Positions 11,501 through 18,300 of a DNA stretch of 42,526 nt are shown here, piece after piece. Position numbers and translations under genes: made by a program. This DNA comes from a virus. The notes beneath the pieces are model-generated. The model was not told where the DNA came from, ran no database searches, and saw only the letters and a program-made list of their open reading frames with translations. The DNA is taken from positions 1 through 42,526 of IMG/VR virus record IMGVR_UViG_3300010150_000042; one strand, 5' to 3'. Numbering within the stretch: position 1 is the stretch's first letter; every line of letters begins with the position of its first letter.

Positions 11501-13015
11501 CCTGTGCCTTGTCAATCAGACGTTGTTTTTGCACAAGGATCTACCACTGGTAGTGGTGTTGGATTTACTGTCAATATGCGTCCCAAGAAGATGTTAATGA
11601 AAAAAGTGGATAACGTGTTGGATAGATACGACTTCATTCTCCCAGACGCACCCTTTGAAAGAGAGGTTGATGTCACTGCAATCCTAAACGGAGATACTTC
11701 ACTGTTACCTCAAGTTGATGATTTGTGGTTCCAAAGAAAGATTGGGATAAAATCATTCTATATCAAAGAGGCTGGTCTCAAAAAGATTATTAATGTCACT
11801 AGAACAAATATGACGCTCAGGGATTATGACTCTACTGATACTCAAGTTTTCCGAGCGGTTACAAATTCGTCCGGTGTCAACCAAGCAGGTAGTACATTCA
11901 CGCCGATGATTCCGACAATGTTGATGCCCACTAATCAAGAATGTGCTGTATATTCTCTCAGTGGAGAATTGGGATTCGCCGTAGGTGGAAACATCATGGA
12001 GAAAAAGAGTTACCGACACAGGGTTCAACTCAGTAATGCTGTATCGACAGTATCACCAATATTAAATCCATCTAGAACTTCTGCTGAAGTTAGAGAGTAC
12101 TTGGTGAACAACGATTATGCAAATGAAGAGAATGCTGCTGGTGGTAATGCTAGGGCTAGATTTATTAGTAAGATTGTTAGACTGGCAGACGGACAAGAAG
12201 CAGAAGATATTCATTTGTCTGTTGGACAATTTACTCCGCCTGGATCAGAAGTTAAGGTATATTTTAGGGGAGTAACCGCTCACGACGATATTGATATTAG
12301 GAGAGAGAAGAACTGGGTTGAGATGGTCTTTGGTTCAAATAACCGAAATGGTTCTCTAAACAACAACTCATTCGTAGATATGGAATATAAACTACCTCAG
12401 ACTTCACTGTCCGGTGGTAAGTATTTTTATGACACCAGTAGACTCAACCCAACCGCTCTAGTTTTGAATGGGGGTAGCGGGTATAGTTCTTTGGACGAGG
12501 CTACCGTCTTTGTTGATGGAGGCACAAGTACTGATATTGTGTTCAGAACCATAAATAGTGGAGTCCTACAGGGAGATTTTGATGTATTGAACCCAGGCGC
12601 CAACTTTAATGGGGTCGCGCCGACTATCAAGATTGGATTGGATCATCAGGGTAGTGAAACATATCCAGTAAATACTGTTGTTGCTGATACCGATACTACT
12701 GCTGGGGTAGAAAGAATCTACAGATGTATAACGCCTGGTACAACCAATGCATTGTCTGAGAACACAAACCCTGGCCACGCACTTGATGGTTCTGCTCTCA
12801 ATGACACCGCATCAGACGGGACTTGCGTTTGGCAGTATATTGGTGATAGGGCAACATTCACCCCCAGTAGTATTCAACTAGAAACTGTAACACACACCGG
12901 ATTTAAATATTTCCAGTGTAAGATTGTATTACTTGCATCGAACACTTCTGTGATACCAAGACTAAAACAACTGAGAATGATTGCCTTGCAAGCTGGTGTA
13001 CAGGATAGTGCATAA
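5582..13015 (+). CDS. Giant DUF4815-type virion structural protein (2477 aa)
   Basis: Probable baseplate or tail-fibre attachment protein. The N-terminus (YYDDFDANKKFNRVVFKPG, then VQARELTQMQ) is the hallmark of the DUF4815 family, found at the tail ends of many marine myoviruses. The middle carries three Y..G..V-type modules (two at nt 6400-6580 and 6740-6930, one near the C-terminus at 12660-12860), a 'TAGTTDFTLIGAADS.VGT.FTA' module (nt 7250-7370) and two Thr runs following GKK (nt 9525-9550, 9672-9700). It also has GxGY beta repeats at nt 11250-11390 and 12445-12640. It occupies the T4 gp9/gp10 region, but I cannot align it to those proteins. It is much larger than any T4 baseplate gene and looks built by domain accretion. 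Confidence 0.82.
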   Translation: MAINLNVSPYYDDFDANKKFNRVVFKPGVAVQARELTQMQDYFYETIKDFAEHLFVDGAAVSGCEGSINLLEYIKISDVDNAGVTVSNDSLESYTGDAVIGSVTGIRANITAVKSGLSTNVTAKKILYLDYKVGNTDGAGDNTNKRFDAGETLTVVSDDSDRNGDTFVVDTNTNFDSFTENFYGLAMDFVIPEGVLFIQGKFVKHERQIIRLDDYSARVNYFIGVILKEEIVTSDSDGTLLDPATGAFNYNAPGADRTKITTVIEKVPFGAEFANNTYYDLGQHVSFDDKLYEVTTAGTTGALDESNPGPVHTSGSQTFGSATFTFFPFPEDFTAVYKVQDGAIVRKLNPELKEYSRLGVTLAERTYEESGNYVVEPFTLELLEHLKTVKGSTFNTSVNTTYASNQFVNHNGNLYYSSNTGPAEAAAGAPPVHTSGTVTSGEVKFTYAGDSYRFDNSGVYLSNDPINPGDPNALVAKVSPGVAYVDGYRRDFGAGEANTYLKVRKGVATETKEGLDTNLGYGNYFECREVCGDWSMEAGDTIGIYTNQTVSGGSFAVGSQYQIVTAGTTDFTLIGAADSAVGTIFTASGAGTGSGTAALLSGAVTDGTFSSTAAPATSDKIGQCRVRSIKLLNGTPGDAASRYRVFVYDVKITRGNITNARTLYYNGLSGGSFANIILEAGIDIDGDPIVFADLKGRSHNKMVFRCPWRSTKTLYAEAGNTLDTQYYYTEEFSGLSTDNAGTFQVSIAGLGSEFSFPYSATPTAAQMTDSFYLVNRGNSVTISGVVYPPGAIIPMTPSMVTAFAFDQMDFDLTSGGGVGAMSGAADLYLQVKLKVTDAVPVTKNLNTSRYVKIRTVDNAGGASGPWSLGVCDVNEIEAIYVADGERQGGHFDDADNPVNLKDSFNLDNGQRDNLYTHASISKKGTEAIDLSNKLITVKFSHFDPDYDSSNGTYFAFDSYPVDDTGATGIYSHEVPYYRSELFGTMDLRDCIDFRPYVKNTAASSLTLAGATQNPYRTEDLDLPNNGIQYPIPATAFTTDVTYYLPRIDKVFIDKFGRMTIKEGLSEAKAKPPVLKQGMQIAQIYIPPFPSISRKVAIKYGKLEQSATFELQGQTKRYTMADIGNIAKRIDRLEYYLALSLMEMSAKDTQLLDANGNDRFKNGIYVNAFDSDLLSDLADPSYNCAYDSIAKLAEPNYEESDVDLVINPNHQSSTWKFMGQHITRPYVKEGLFENRFATKTRNCVGELLFNYTGKMELFPRSDNFASTSTMEPMNLTSNNQAAVQAAAASVNASKNVIGTSSAITTGAVAGVPGSFSGKKTTTTTNFEPGGDGAFKMESEEVFNPPLPAGSTTPNNPNGWFEKVEDGKKTTTTTGNIDVSGSFDTTTTTSSIVQSTTEYLLTASAKSAGSLEFNIGDVVRDVSLLPFMRAKAIGVRCSGLKPKTKLYCFFDDVNVTEFCESMRVRSTSAGPGFDDSIGLAWPTSRQTSIREVLSSGCTFNSGETIDGVVHFPDVIKTDDAGDCAFTLNLPGDRFPVGTRRIFVVDDPTNRNNFITTMAENQYSAFGMHQTTQEVSLTAELYQLEYGSTTGGTSSAVVGTTVTGVENSAATISVDITDVETTIDVTNPVYVFHPPIRFGDPIAQSFAVDQSPTEVFLSRVKVWFRSRPGEKDGISNLDTSPINTGTGRKLTMEIRQCNSAGYPTNVVIGRSTLPYNAIKTTPDLSGGNATNFDFRDEFSTNFDFGKGPDLSSFRTGNVADFRIGLSQESLQKPVVLDPTKEYAFIIIPENNDPNYDIWCSKLGETKIGTAADRVTAEEAFSGILFTSANNRTWTPHQQEDLKFVMYAWTFPTGTGEVEFVNEHAEFVSAKDFIGGKPDKNEPGTWYSFKNSIGNAGTGYSVGDVINIDSSTKTNVPSGIKFEVLTVGGGGEVLTIKALQYSDGSNASYRNWPYTCGVDSIGQGNFEFINGDLSTLLPVPCQSDVVFAQGSTTGSGVGFTVNMRPKKMLMKKVDNVLDRYDFILPDAPFEREVDVTAILNGDTSLLPQVDDLWFQRKIGIKSFYIKEAGLKKIINVTRTNMTLRDYDSTDTQVFRAVTNSSGVNQAGSTFTPMIPTMLMPTNQECAVYSLSGELGFAVGGNIMEKKSYRHRVQLSNAVSTVSPILNPSRTSAEVREYLVNNDYANEENAAGGNARARFISKIVRLADGQEAEDIHLSVGQFTPPGSEVKVYFRGVTAHDDIDIRREKNWVEMVFGSNNRNGSLNNNSFVDMEYKLPQTSLSGGKYFYDTSRLNPTALVLNGGSGYSSLDEATVFVDGGTSTDIVFRTINSGVLQGDFDVLNPGANFNGVAPTIKIGLDHQGSETYPVNTVVADTDTTAGVERIYRCITPGTTNALSENTNPGHALDGSALNDTASDGTCVWQYIGDRATFTPSSIQLETVTHTGFKYFQCKIVLLASNTSVIPRLKQLRMIALQAGVQDSA

Positions 13016-13020
13016 ATAAA

Positions 13021-13260
13021 ATGGACATGGACAATAAAGTATCAAGGAAACACTTTTCTAGAGATGAAGGTTCTGGCGCATTGTTGTCTGTTGACAATGA
13101 TGCCCTTGCTGCATACAAACAACGTATTGCAAAACAACAGATATCGAAAAGAAATATTTCCAAAATGTCAGATGATATAAATAGTCTGAAAGAAGAATTT
13201 CAAGAAATGAAAGACCTCTTGATACAAGTTACTAATTCTTTAAAACAAAATGATAGATAG
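13021..13260 (+). CDS. Small coiled-coil protein (79 aa)
   Basis: Function not recognised. The N-terminal half is charged (VSRKHFSRDEGSGALLSV). The C-terminal half (residues 40-79) has regular hydrophobic spacing (MSDDINSLKEEFQEMKDLL) predicting a coiled coil. It starts five bases after the giant structural gene and is followed by fibre genes, so a connector, chaperone or small structural role is plausible but inferred. A second in-frame ATG lies two codons downstream; neither start has a strong ribosome site. Confidence 0.6.
   Translation: MDMDNKVSRKHFSRDEGSGALLSVDNDALAAYKQRIAKQQISKRNISKMSDDINSLKEEFQEMKDLLIQVTNSLKQNDR
13176..13183 (+). promoter_or_regulatory. Possible late promoter before fibre gene
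   Basis: Exact TATAAATA inside the small coiled-coil gene, 85 bases upstream of the next start. Right sequence and distance for a T4-type late promoter, but it overlaps coding sequence. Confidence 0.35.
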
Positions 13261-13268
13261 GGACTAAA

Positions 13269-14108
13269 ATGGCTACGATAACTTTAAGGGCATCGAAGGG
13301 GTCTCCGCTCACTAACACCGAGGTGGACACCAACTTTACGAACCTCAATAATGCAAAATATGAGAGTGGTGATAATGCATCTTTCGGAACACTGACGGCA
13401 TCGGGTAATTTAACCCTTGGTGTTGCCGCGGCAGTTTCTGCCGCTGGTGCTGATGCAGCTACCGCTACTGCACTCACAAAAACTTACAACATCATCTCGA
13501 CTGCTTCTTCTGGTCAGGGTGTTGTACTTCCTGCTGCTACTGCTGGATTGCTTGTAAACGTCTTTAACACTAGTGGTAACACTGTTAAGGTTTACGGTAA
13601 CGCAGGAACAGAGACTATTGACGGATCAACGGCCGTCGATCTGGTAACTGCTAATGGTTACGAATTAATTGCTACGGGTACTGGTACTTGGAGTCAGGTT
13701 GGTTCCGGTGGTAGTAACGTAGAAGATTTCACAATCAACGGTACTGCTGAACTTCTGGGCGACTTGAAAATTGGCGTAACTGCTAACGTATCTTCTGCTG
13801 GAACGAATCAATCTGATGCAACTGAACTCACAGAAACTTTCAACATAATTACTACTGTTGGTGGTTCTACGCAGGGTGTTAAATTGCCTACCGCCGCGGC
13901 GGGGTTGTCAATCATTGTGACGAATACCACAACGACCGATTGCGAATTGTATCCGAATACTTCAGATTCTATTGAGGGTGGTACTGCAAACATTGCTGTT
14001 ACTCTTCCCGCAAAAACCACATTTACTTTGACATGTAAAGATGCTACTGATTGGATTAAACACAGAAGTATTGCTGTATATAATTCTAGTGGCACTTTGA
14101 TTAACTAA
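13269..14108 (+). CDS. Tail fibre-like protein (279 aa)
   Basis: Probable fibre or appendage protein. The N-terminus contains the motif 'KGSPLTNTEVDTNFTNLN', common at the start of phage fibres. After it come two tandem copies of a roughly 100-residue block, each with an 'AA.VSAAG....ATALT.TYNII' start and a 'GVVLPAATAGL...V.NT' strand (first copy from about residue 55, second from about 170). The duplication is clear by eye: TALTKTYNIIST against TELTETFNIITT, and QGVVLPAATAGLLVNV against QGVKLPTAAAGLSIIV. It is Gly/Thr-rich, with no enzyme motif or membrane segment. Confidence 0.72.
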   Translation: MATITLRASKGSPLTNTEVDTNFTNLNNAKYESGDNASFGTLTASGNLTLGVAAAVSAAGADAATATALTKTYNIISTASSGQGVVLPAATAGLLVNVFNTSGNTVKVYGNAGTETIDGSTAVDLVTANGYELIATGTGTWSQVGSGGSNVEDFTINGTAELLGDLKIGVTANVSSAGTNQSDATELTETFNIITTVGGSTQGVKLPTAAAGLSIIVTNTTTTDCELYPNTSDSIEGGTANIAVTLPAKTTFTLTCKDATDWIKHRSIAVYNSSGTLIN

Positions 14109-14118
14109 GGAGTTAGAA

Positions 14119-15093
14119 ATGGCTGGTCCAATAACACTTGAAGCTGGAAGCTATCCAGTAGCCGCTGATGGGTTACAGGGATTTCGTGAACTGACAGCAA
14201 CTCAAATTAGGGAACAGATCGCTGGTGTTATTACCCAAAAGTTTGCTACTGATACGGATGGGTCTGGTACTGCTGAACTGAATGTTGTCACTGGAGGTTC
14301 TGCTGGTTCTGATGAGATTGGTACTTTCTCAGACAGAGCAAGAACGGAATCCGTGGGAACTCACCCCGCAGCTGGCACTCTCACTACAACTACATTTCGT
14401 TTCAATCAACCCGTTGCGAGTGTGAGTGAGTCCGGTCAAATCAGACCATTGCGATGGACAAACACATCCGTAGATGAAATGACGGACGGAGAAATTGATT
14501 CCGATATTTTAGACGAAGTTATCCAGGCAATGGCAACGGAATCTGCTAACACAGTAGGACAGTATAAAATCGATACTTCTACCCCTTCTGGTGGAACGTG
14601 GACCGCTCGGTATACTATCCCAGATACGCAAACCGATGGCACTACCATAAACTATTATCTTTGGCAAAAAACTGCGCCGACAACGGATGCAGGTTCTGAT
14701 ACCAATATGCTTCTCCAAACTGATGTAGATGGTAACATTGATGAGATGGCAGACGCTGATGTAGAAACTCTAGTTCCTGCTTTCAGAAACAGAATCATTG
14801 CTTCTGGTGTTGGTACATATTTACTACAAACTGGTTCTCCGACTGCTACTGGGACTTGGGCTCAGATGGGTGGAACCATGACCGACCAAGTTAAAGACAT
14901 TGTTTCAGAAAATTATTCTGGTGAATATGCTGGTTCCTATGTTGGATACTATGACAGAATATTCAACGGATTCTTGGAAGGTGCCTATGCTGGTACATAC
15001 TCAGGAACTTACTACGGTGAGTATGCCGGTAACACTATTCAAACTTCTAGTTCTACTCAGGAAACGAAACAACTCTTTATAAGAACTGCTTAA
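14119..15093 (+). CDS. Appendage protein with YxG-rich tail (324 aa)
   Basis: Probable virion appendage; family not recognised by name. An N-terminal region (LTATQIREQIAGVITQKFA) is followed by a duplicated domain. Copy one runs from DEMTDGEIDSDILDEVIQ to PSGGTW and copy two from DEMADADVETLVPAFRNR to TATGTW. Residues 265-305 are a tyrosine/glycine repeat (EYAGSYVGYY, then AYAGTYSGTYYGEYAG) that should form short strands. A clear AAGGAG ribosome site precedes the ATG. It is the last gene before the accessory island. Confidence 0.65.
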   Translation: MAGPITLEAGSYPVAADGLQGFRELTATQIREQIAGVITQKFATDTDGSGTAELNVVTGGSAGSDEIGTFSDRARTESVGTHPAAGTLTTTTFRFNQPVASVSESGQIRPLRWTNTSVDEMTDGEIDSDILDEVIQAMATESANTVGQYKIDTSTPSGGTWTARYTIPDTQTDGTTINYYLWQKTAPTTDAGSDTNMLLQTDVDGNIDEMADADVETLVPAFRNRIIASGVGTYLLQTGSPTATGTWAQMGGTMTDQVKDIVSENYSGEYAGSYVGYYDRIFNGFLEGAYAGTYSGTYYGEYAGNTIQTSSSTQETKQLFIRTA

Positions 15094-15097
15094 CCAT

Positions 15098-15127
15098 TTG
15101 ACATATATACTAGATGAGTGTTATAAT
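15098..15127 (+). promoter_or_regulatory. Consensus sigma70-type promoter
   Basis: TTGACA at 15098-15103 and TATAAT at 15122-15127, separated by 18 bases. Both boxes are perfect bacterial consensus. It stands at the head of the accessory island and differs from the TATAAATA elements elsewhere, so the downstream genes may be transcribed early by the host RNA polymerase. A 7-bp inverted repeat (ATGAGTG/CACTCAT) straddles the -10 box. Confidence 0.65.
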
Positions 15128-15147
15128 GCACTCATAGTATTTTTTAT
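15114..15147 (+). terminator. Weak hairpin with T-rich tail
   Basis: ATGAGTG (15114-15120) pairs with CACTCAT (15129-15135) around an 8-base loop, and is followed by AGTATTTTTTAT. This could end transcription of the upstream fibre genes. The stem is short and the same DNA overlaps the promoter, so an operator role is an alternative. Confidence 0.35.
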
Positions 15148-15162
15148 AGTATGAGGAATATC

Positions 15163-15600
15163 ATGGAACCCCAACCAAAATATCGCAACCCCCGCTGGAT
15201 CAACAAAGAGAACCGCAGAGTTTTCTGTGAGATTCTTATTGGTGACGTTTACCGCCCCTGTAACATCAACGTTGGAAATCCAGAAGAAGGACTAGTCAAC
15301 AAAGACTTTGATGCGATCATGGAAGAGTTTGGAGAAGAGGTGTTGAATGAGAACACCAAACTTCACAAAGAAGGTGTTGACGAAGAACATAAGAAAAGAG
15401 AAGAGATGCAGGAGGTTCATGTAAACAGGGTGAAACAAGAAACTCTGTTTGAAATGAAACTGCAAGCATTTGAGTCCGAGTACATCAAAAACTCTGACAA
15501 CAAAGAATTCAAAAAACTTCTTAGAAAATCAAAGTCACTCATCGAAGTACAAGCAATCGCGACTATTCTTATTCAAGAAGAACTCAATAAGTCAGAATGA
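15163..15600 (+). CDS. Hypothetical protein, possibly tail-associated (145 aa)
   Basis: Function not recognised. I chose the ATG at 15163 over the in-frame ATG at 15151 because TGAGGA lies six bases before it. The first 45 residues (NPRWINKENRRVFCEI, then the region of VYRPCNINVGNPEEG) loosely recall short phage tail-associated proteins with a 'NP.W.N....I.CEI' start. Residues 60-145 are highly charged and helical, likely coiled coil. It is the first gene after the sigma70-like promoter and overlaps the next start by four bases, so it is probably co-transcribed with the glycosyltransferase. Confidence 0.6.
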   Translation: MEPQPKYRNPRWINKENRRVFCEILIGDVYRPCNINVGNPEEGLVNKDFDAIMEEFGEEVLNENTKLHKEGVDEEHKKREEMQEVHVNRVKQETLFEMKLQAFESEYIKNSDNKEFKKLLRKSKSLIEVQAIATILIQEELNKSE

Positions 15601-16325
15601 ACGGATATCTATATGTAGCGACAGTCAGATATGAATATTATCTGGCTGCGAAAGAGTCTGCCCTGTCCCTTCTAGATTTTCACCCAGAAGCTAATATTTG
15701 TTTATTTACTCTACCAGAATGGGTAGAAGAAGAAGATCATGAAATATTTGATCGCATTGTCACGGACATACCCAATCACACTAGAACAAAACTATGGGCT
15801 CTATCAAGAACACCATATGATCTGACACTCTATGTAGACTGCGACACATGGGTTCAGAGTGAAGACATCCAAACTATATTTAATTATATTGAAGACAATG
15901 ATATAATCTTCACTCGCAATCGACCCTACAATTCAAAGATCACTCAACTAAATGAAGAAGAAGAGATGATCTACCATTGTGGCATTTTTCTGTACAGGAA
16001 GAATATGCAGATAGTTGAGTTGATGGACGATTGGTATGAATACTATTGCAAACAGATCAACAGAGATCACGATATGAGTCCGTACCCAGAAAAGGCCAGA
16101 CCTTGGGATACGTTTACCATGTGGTACTTACTAAATAAAACCAAACATAAAGATACCATAAAGATAGGAGATTTTCCATCACCAGATGCGAGGTGGAATT
16201 TTTGTATGGGGCAAAGGCCAGAAGAGTTAGAAGGTCAAGATGTAATCATCACTCACTACAGCTTAGGAAATGTCACACTAAATGAGAAGCATACCAATAA
16301 ATCAAGAGCTGCACAAGTTTCTTGA
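15597..16325 (+). CDS. GT-A-type glycosyltransferase (242 aa)
   Basis: Predicted nucleotide-sugar-dependent glycosyltransferase, cytoplasmic. An N-terminal Rossmann-like strand (GYLYVATVRYEYYLAAKESA) is followed by the metal-binding DxD motif in YVDCDTWV (Asp81, Asp83), typical of GT-A folds related to GT8 and similar families. A later 'YHCGIFLYRKN' strand fits the acceptor-side sheet of that fold. It starts on the ATGA overlap with the previous gene. Its sequence differs from the four minus-strand glycosyltransferases in the island (no WGxKY motif). Sugar and acceptor are unknown. It is not a T4 alpha- or beta-glucosyltransferase of DNA, which have a GT-B fold and no DxD. Confidence 0.75.
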   Translation: MNGYLYVATVRYEYYLAAKESALSLLDFHPEANICLFTLPEWVEEEDHEIFDRIVTDIPNHTRTKLWALSRTPYDLTLYVDCDTWVQSEDIQTIFNYIEDNDIIFTRNRPYNSKITQLNEEEEMIYHCGIFLYRKNMQIVELMDDWYEYYCKQINRDHDMSPYPEKARPWDTFTMWYLLNKTKHKDTIKIGDFPSPDARWNFCMGQRPEELEGQDVIITHYSLGNVTLNEKHTNKSRAAQVS

Positions 16326-16890
16326 CGATTATATTTCTTGGTTCAATAAGAAAGATTTTAAACTCCCAACCGAAGAAAACCACAAGGACGGTTTGGGGAT
16401 GGATTACTATTGTTCCAAGGAATATCTAGACACCGTAATAGAAAAAGGCAAAGATCACAGAGGTCCGCCAGAGTTTGGTATTACATGCAGTTTGCAAAGA
16501 AATACAAATGTACCAGAAGATGCTAGATTAAAGTCACTGGAGTTTTGTTCTTCCCTATCTTCTTATCTGGGAGCAAAGTATACTGCGGTACATGTATACT
16601 ATCCACCAAACGGATTCATGTCGTGGCACTGTAATTGGGATTGTCCCGGCTACAATATTCTATTATCTCATAGTGACGGTGGTGGATTCTTCAGATACCT
16701 AGAAGATGGTGAGATCAAAAACACCCAAGACCCAGCTGGATGGTCTGTTAAGGTGGGATATTATGGTAGTAAAGATGAGACACCATATTGGCACTGCGCG
16801 GGGTCAACTAGTCCTAGACAAACTATTGGATTTGTTGTTCCAGATAAAAATATGTGGGAGATGATGGTAGAGGATATTAGTGCAGAATGA
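16282..16890 (+). CDS. 2OG-Fe(II) oxygenase-like protein (202 aa)
   Basis: Probable double-stranded beta-helix protein of the 2-oxoglutarate/iron oxygenase type. The strand HVYYPPNGFMSWHCNWDCPG gives His116 with Asn118 and Asp120. A distal 'PYWHCAGSTSPRQTIGFVV' supplies His171 and Arg179, the expected second iron ligand and 2OG-binding arginine. The usual HxD is HxN here, with an Asp two residues further on, so metal binding could be altered or lost. The start overlaps the upstream gene by 44 bases, which is long, and the ribosome site is weak. A role in modifying a sugar, peptide or nucleotide in the island pathway is inference. Confidence 0.6.
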   Translation: MRSIPINQELHKFLDDYISWFNKKDFKLPTEENHKDGLGMDYYCSKEYLDTVIEKGKDHRGPPEFGITCSLQRNTNVPEDARLKSLEFCSSLSSYLGAKYTAVHVYYPPNGFMSWHCNWDCPGYNILLSHSDGGGFFRYLEDGEIKNTQDPAGWSVKVGYYGSKDETPYWHCAGSTSPRQTIGFVVPDKNMWEMMVEDISAE

Positions 16891-17645
16891 GTTTGATGCA
16901 CAAAGAAGGCGATCAACTCTGGCCAAAAGTTAAAACCGTTGACGATGGACGGGTTGTTGGTTATGAATCTAACAGCATCACCGAATATTTGTTATCCGAC
17001 AATCCAAATTTTTCTAGCTACAATGAACACTATGGTCACCGAATATCATATGACTTCAATTTTGCTGGACACAGAACACCAAAAACTTTTGATAAAACAA
17101 ATCACTTCTTAGTTGTAGGTGGTTCTCAGACCTTTGGTATTGGAGTTCCAGAAGATAAGTGCTACCCATCAATGATTGCAAAAAGTTTGGGTATGGACTA
17201 TTACAACATGTCTTTGCCTGGTGTGTCGCATGACATAAACATTTCAAATCTATTATGGTATCTATCCACATACTCTCCCAGATTTATATTGTGGGAGTGG
17301 TTATTCGATTCAAGAAATTATATAATTCTTCCGCATATGGATGATATGGTTCTCCCTCTTATTTCAACCCATGTACAAAAATATGAAGAGGTGTTTGATC
17401 TGCGTGGACTGTCGGAATTTTTTCTGTCTTGCAATGACATTGGATATAATAAATCTCGCAGATTGCTGCATGAGATGGCATTAAAAAATATTTCTAATAT
17501 GCATCAAGTCTATCAATTTGATTTCAACAAGGACTTTGAAGTAAATTCCGTTGACGTTGGCAGAGAAGGATTCCACTACGGAATTGATACTCACCAATCA
17601 ATTGCAGACAGTTTAATCAAAAGAATCCTTCCTTCTGGCCGATAA
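16887..17645 (+). CDS. SGNH/GDSL hydrolase-like protein (252 aa)
   Basis: Predicted SGNH-fold esterase or acyl hydrolase. VVGGSQTFGIGV places a nucleophile serine at Ser80 in a GxSxTxG context (block I). NMSLPGVSHD (Gly112) resembles block II. The C-terminal GREGFHYGIDTHQSIADSL resembles block V, where Glu227 stands in for the usual Asp, with His230 or His236 as catalytic histidine. No signal peptide is visible. Proteins of this fold in glycan clusters often add or remove acetyl groups; that role is inferred. The ATG overlaps the previous stop, and the 3' end overlaps the convergent methyltransferase-like gene by 29 bases. Confidence 0.65.
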   Translation: MSLMHKEGDQLWPKVKTVDDGRVVGYESNSITEYLLSDNPNFSSYNEHYGHRISYDFNFAGHRTPKTFDKTNHFLVVGGSQTFGIGVPEDKCYPSMIAKSLGMDYYNMSLPGVSHDINISNLLWYLSTYSPRFILWEWLFDSRNYIILPHMDDMVLPLISTHVQKYEEVFDLRGLSEFFLSCNDIGYNKSRRLLHEMALKNISNMHQVYQFDFNKDFEVNSVDVGREGFHYGIDTHQSIADSLIKRILPSGR

Positions 17646-18300
17646 TCATAAACCTATCGTATTCTTTTTTTCCGTCCCAAGAGTGATAAGTTTGTTTGAT
17701 GGTGCCCTCAAATTCTGCATCAGGCAATCCGATCTGATCTTTTAACTCTTCAATAGAACCCACACAGTTTATACCATACATCTCTTCAACCACGTTAGAG
17801 TTTTGCATGGCGAATACTGCATTGGGATTCTTTGTAACTAGTTCTTCTAGGGGATACATTTGTTCTGTGTGAATACAGATCACAACATCTACTTCAATCT
17901 TGTTGAGGTTTTCAAACTCAAATGGGATATCCAAATTCCAGTGTCGAATGTTGACAAACTTTTCTTGGGCGTAGTGTTTGTGAAAAATCTTTGACAACTC
18001 AATCGACTCTTCATCCAAGTCAACCATGTGAATCTGTGCTACGTCTAGGTTCTCACAGATCAACGGGACCATAGGCATTCCTAACCAAGAATTTAGGATC
18101 AGTACTCTGAGACTCCCAGGCTTTGCATAGTATTCATCAAGATACTTTTGTAGTTCCTCGACCAACCAAACACTTGATTCCACGTTGTTCTCTGACAAAG
18201 ACTGTCTGAAGTCTGCCAGTTTGTGTGGCATCTTATGTTCTATGATACTTAGGGCCTCGCCCCAGTGTTTGAAATTATTTAAGAAATTAAAATTTAACAT
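17617..18300 (-). CDS. Class I methyltransferase-like protein (227 aa)
   Basis: Possible S-adenosylmethionine-dependent methyltransferase. Strand one is SLRVLILNSWLGMPMV, a degenerate form of the usual 'VLDxGxGxG' SAM loop. Strand two is IHMVDLDEESIELS, with the acidic residues that normally hold the ribose. Then come 'NIRHWNLDIPF' and strand four 'VDVVICIHTEQMYP'. The weak glycine loop means activity is uncertain. I chose the ATG at 18300; the upstream TTG at 18324 would lengthen the overlap with the preceding gene. It is the last gene of the minus-strand operon. Confidence 0.6.
   Translation of the reverse strand: MLNFNFLNNFKHWGEALSIIEHKMPHKLADFRQSLSENNVESSVWLVEELQKYLDEYYAKPGSLRVLILNSWLGMPMVPLICENLDVAQIHMVDLDEESIELSKIFHKHYAQEKFVNIRHWNLDIPFEFENLNKIEVDVVICIHTEQMYPLEELVTKNPNAVFAMQNSNVVEEMYGINCVGSIEELKDQIGLPDAEFEGTIKQTYHSWDGKKEYDRFMIIGQKEGFF

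Noticed and set aside
12541-12560. CATAAATA as a late promoter
   Set aside because: One mismatch in the conserved element and located deep inside a coding region far from any gene start.
15597-16325. T4-type DNA glucosyltransferase
   Set aside because: T4 alpha- and beta-glucosyltransferases are GT-B enzymes without a DxD motif; this protein and the four minus-strand ones have GT-A DxD motifs.
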